Shown here: positions 6,919 through 7,782 of the stretch, in pieces
Numbering within the stretch: the first letter of the stretch is position 1
Layout of the letters: each line of letters starts with the position of its first letter
From: an uncultured Clostridia bacterium
Lineage (GTDB): Bacteria > Bacillota > Clostridia > Lachnospirales > CAG-274
Direction: 5' to 3'
Length of the DNA stretch: 7,782 bases
NCBI GenBank assembly: GCA_947629215.1
Contig: CANRCU010000102.1
Span: 1-7,782, forward strand
Position numbers and translations under genes: made by a program
Notes under the pieces: model-generated
The model's database searches: none
Told to the model about the DNA's origin: nothing
What the model saw: only the letters and a program-made list of their open reading frames with translations

Positions 6919-7287
6919 TCAGTTCTCCACAGGTGTTATATCGCGGATATTGCTTATTTCGTGTGCAATGACGTTTTTTGCTGTGATTATACATATAAGA
7001 TTGCGGCTGTTGGAGCCTATAAGCTCGCCTTCAAATTCTTTGTTCTGAAATGTGGTTATTTTTACACGCATACCGCGGGTAAATTCACGCCCCTTGAAAT
7101 TGAATTTTTCAAGGGGGAACAGAGCATAGCAGCGTGCCATAATAGTCCTCATTTCGTTTGCCTTAATGGCATCCGGGCTTGCGTTAAGCAGATTTTTTAG
7201 CCGTATTATGTTTTGTATCATCCATGTTACAAAAAAAGCGATAACTGCAATATATATAAAATCTTCCGATGTTAAGACTTTGTTCAT
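6919..7287 (-). CDS. Small membrane-anchored protein with Sm/SH3-like beta domain, unknown function
   Basis: A 122-residue protein I cannot assign to a named family. It starts at ATG 7287 behind a strong GGGGGAG site. One hydrophobic segment (about residues 9-29, FIYIAVIAFFVTWMIQNII) is a likely N-terminal membrane anchor. A basic and polar stretch follows (30-65). The C-terminal region (66-120) is strand-rich, with the pattern Gly72-x-x-Val75-x-Ile77, then Phe85-x-Gly87-x-Leu89, then Asn96-Leu97, then Ile111 and Ile114-x-Asp116-Ile117. That spacing resembles a small barrel such as the Sm/LSm or SH3-like folds, and the overall layout (one helix plus a small barrel) also recalls YajC. It is the first gene of a two-gene operon with the thioesterase, 1 nt apart. 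The fold comparison is inference from hydrophobic and glycine spacing; no known catalytic motif is present. Confidence 0.8.
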   Translation of the reverse strand: MNKVLTSEDFIYIAVIAFFVTWMIQNIIRLKNLLNASPDAIKANEMRTIMARCYALFPLEKFNFKGREFTRGMRVKITTFQNKEFEGELIGSNSRNLICIITAKNVIAHEISNIRDITPVEN

Positions 7288-7315
7288 AAATTCTCCCCCT
7301 TGATAAAAAAGATAC

Positions 7316-7339
7316 TATCACAAATACATAATATCACAA
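7316..7339. repeat. Direct repeat TATCACAA, 16-bp spacing, overlapping the promoter
   Basis: TATCACAA occurs at 7316-7323 and again at 7332-7339, on either side of the proposed -10 box (7328-7333). Two identical 8-mers about one and a half helical turns apart at a promoter can be an operator, but the AT-rich context makes chance plausible. Confidence 0.3.
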
Positions 7340-7356
7340 TATTACAAAAAAATCAA
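7328..7356 (-). promoter_or_regulatory. Probable promoter of the membrane protein/thioesterase operon
   Basis: On the minus strand, TTGATT (7356-7351), a 17-nt spacer and TATTAT (7333-7328). The start would be near 7321, about 34 nt before the ATG. A second candidate is TATAAT at 7410-7405, but its best -35 (TTGTTT, 7435-7430) is 19 nt away, so I prefer the nearer one. The region is very AT-rich and chance matches are likely. Confidence 0.45.
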
Positions 7357-7442
7357 TAATATTTATATTTCATTTATATTACATGAAAAACCGTTTACAT
7401 AAACATTATATGCAAAATTTGCTTGTCTGAAACAAAATCGTT

Positions 7443-7478
7443 AAAAAAACCCGATCTTGGGGAGAATCGGGTTTTTTT
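7443..7478. terminator. Intrinsic terminator ending the ~200-nt RNA
   Basis: CCCGAT (7450-7455) and ATCGGG (7466-7471) form the stem around a 10-nt loop. It is flanked by seven A (7443-7449) and seven T (7472-7478), which can extend the stem. On the minus strand it ends the structured RNA. The hairpin is symmetric enough to act on the plus strand too, but I see no plus-strand gene before it. Confidence 0.9.
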
Positions 7479-7643
7479 ATAAAAAGCAAAGGCGCGGGGG
7501 AATCTGTTTTGCTGTGTCAGGTATATAAATAAAAAGCACAGGAAGGAGTCGCAGAGCATACCGCTTATGCGCTGCGGAAAATTTTTTAAAAAAGGTTCAA
7601 CAGCAAAACAGGCGCCGAAGCTAATGCCTCAACGCCTTTGTAT
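7443..7643 (-). ncRNA. ssrS: Structured ~200-nt RNA gene, candidate 6S RNA
   Basis: 6S RNA imitates an open promoter and binds the housekeeping RNA polymerase to adjust transcription as growth slows. Here a perfect promoter (7650-7678) is followed by an RNA of about 200 nt that ends at an intrinsic terminator (7443-7478) and has no open reading frame of note. Its ends pair: CGCCTTTG at 7633-7640 with CAAAGGCG at 7487-7494 (8 bp). A second perfect 12-bp helix joins 7600-7611 to 7504-7515 (core GCAAAACAG). Inside it is a large bubble: 23 nt on the 5' side (7599-7577) and 34 nt on the 3' side (7549-7516). The bubble closes onto an apical hairpin at 7550-7576, made of two 5-bp helices, one mismatch and the loop AGCGG. 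Length, rod shape and central bubble fit 6S RNA. The name is inference, because I did not align it to a covariance model. A different structured RNA is possible. Confidence 0.6.
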
Positions 7644-7649
7644 GCTTAA

Positions 7650-7678
7650 ATTATACTACACATAAACGGATATGTCAA
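7650..7678 (-). promoter_or_regulatory. ssrS: Perfect consensus sigma-A promoter for the structured RNA
   Basis: On the minus strand, TTGACA (7678-7673), a 17-nt spacer and TATAAT (7655-7650): twelve of twelve consensus bases with ideal spacing. Start is expected near 7643. Such a strong promoter not followed by a ribosome binding site or open frame is what first points to an abundant stable RNA. Confidence 0.9.
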
Positions 7679-7782
7679 TAGTTTTTTGAAAAAAAATCTT
7701 AATTGATTGTTAAGGTGTCAATGATAGGTTACACTTTTCTCAAGGCAAGTTGTCAAGGGTAAGGTGGAGATTTTGCGAAGCA
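7679..7782. other. Non-coding right end with a 35-bp-period imperfect repeat, possible insertion-sequence edge
   Basis: I find no gene here. The segment 7712-7729 (AAGGTGTCAATGATAGG and one more base) recurs imperfectly at 7747-7764 (AAGTTGTCAAGGGTAAGG), with 13 of 18 positions equal and an offset of exactly 35 bp. Both copies share TGTCAA. Repeated terminal blocks beginning with TGT are known at the ends of some insertion sequences, for example the IS21 family, but no transposase is visible and the window ends here. Seen: the repeat. Inferred: its meaning. Confidence 0.3.

Noticed and set aside
7533..7552. Plus-strand AGGAAGGAG sequence considered as a ribosome binding site or an SRP RNA core
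   Set aside because: No open frame follows it on the plus strand and the SRP RNA GGUCCGGAAGGAAGCAGCC-type core is absent.
7504..7611. The 12-bp inverted repeat considered as mobile-element ends or a CRISPR-like repeat
   Set aside because: It lies inside a transcript bounded by a consensus promoter and an intrinsic terminator and is explained as an RNA helix; there is no repeat array.

Overview
The window looks like a piece of a Clostridia-type Firmicutes chromosome, perhaps a gut Oscillospirales/Ruminococcaceae-like lineage. That is inference from several traits: AT-rich intergenic DNA with consensus sigma-A promoters, strong GGAGG-type ribosome binding sites, a TTG start, a SpoIID/LytB-domain protein, a YcdB/YcdC-SLH protein, a clostridial-type L,D-transpeptidase, and a long-form RNase HII with an N-terminal extension. 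I see no CRISPR array, tRNA or rRNA, and only a doubtful trace of a mobile element at the far right end.

Layout. (1) 1-684, minus strand: rnhB, running off the left edge. (2) 685-897: an intergenic region with two divergent, near-consensus promoters. (3) 898-5501, plus strand, apparently one transcription unit: a secreted SpoIID/LytB-domain protein that starts at TTG, queA, and a secreted YcdB/YcdC-repeat protein with an SLH-like C-terminus. queA is broken. Compared with the family it lacks 41 nt, which removes 13 residues including the conserved MPLPPY region and shifts the frame. (4) 5536-6441: a gene with its own promoter, encoding a secreted L,D-transpeptidase with a C-terminal Ig-like domain. 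It ends at a bidirectional terminator (6464-6499). (5) 6498-7287, minus strand: a two-gene operon of a small membrane protein with an Sm/SH3-like beta region, followed 1 nt later by a hotdog-fold (4HBT/YbgC-like) thioesterase. (6) 7288-7782: no protein gene. It holds the operon's probable promoter and then, on the minus strand, a roughly 200-nt RNA gene with a perfect TTGACA-17-TATAAT promoter, end-to-end pairing, a 12-bp internal helix, a large bubble, an apical hairpin and an intrinsic terminator. It is best read as a 6S RNA candidate. Past its promoter is a 35-bp-period imperfect repeat that could be the edge of an insertion sequence.

How the parts fit. Three of the plus-strand genes (SpoIID/LytB, YcdB-SLH, L,D-transpeptidase) encode exported proteins that act on or sit at the cell wall, so the left two thirds has an envelope-remodelling theme with queA (tRNA queuosine synthesis) embedded in it. 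The most notable observations are the uniquely sized queA deletion, the 6S-like RNA, and the membrane-anchored Sm-like small protein paired with a thioesterase.
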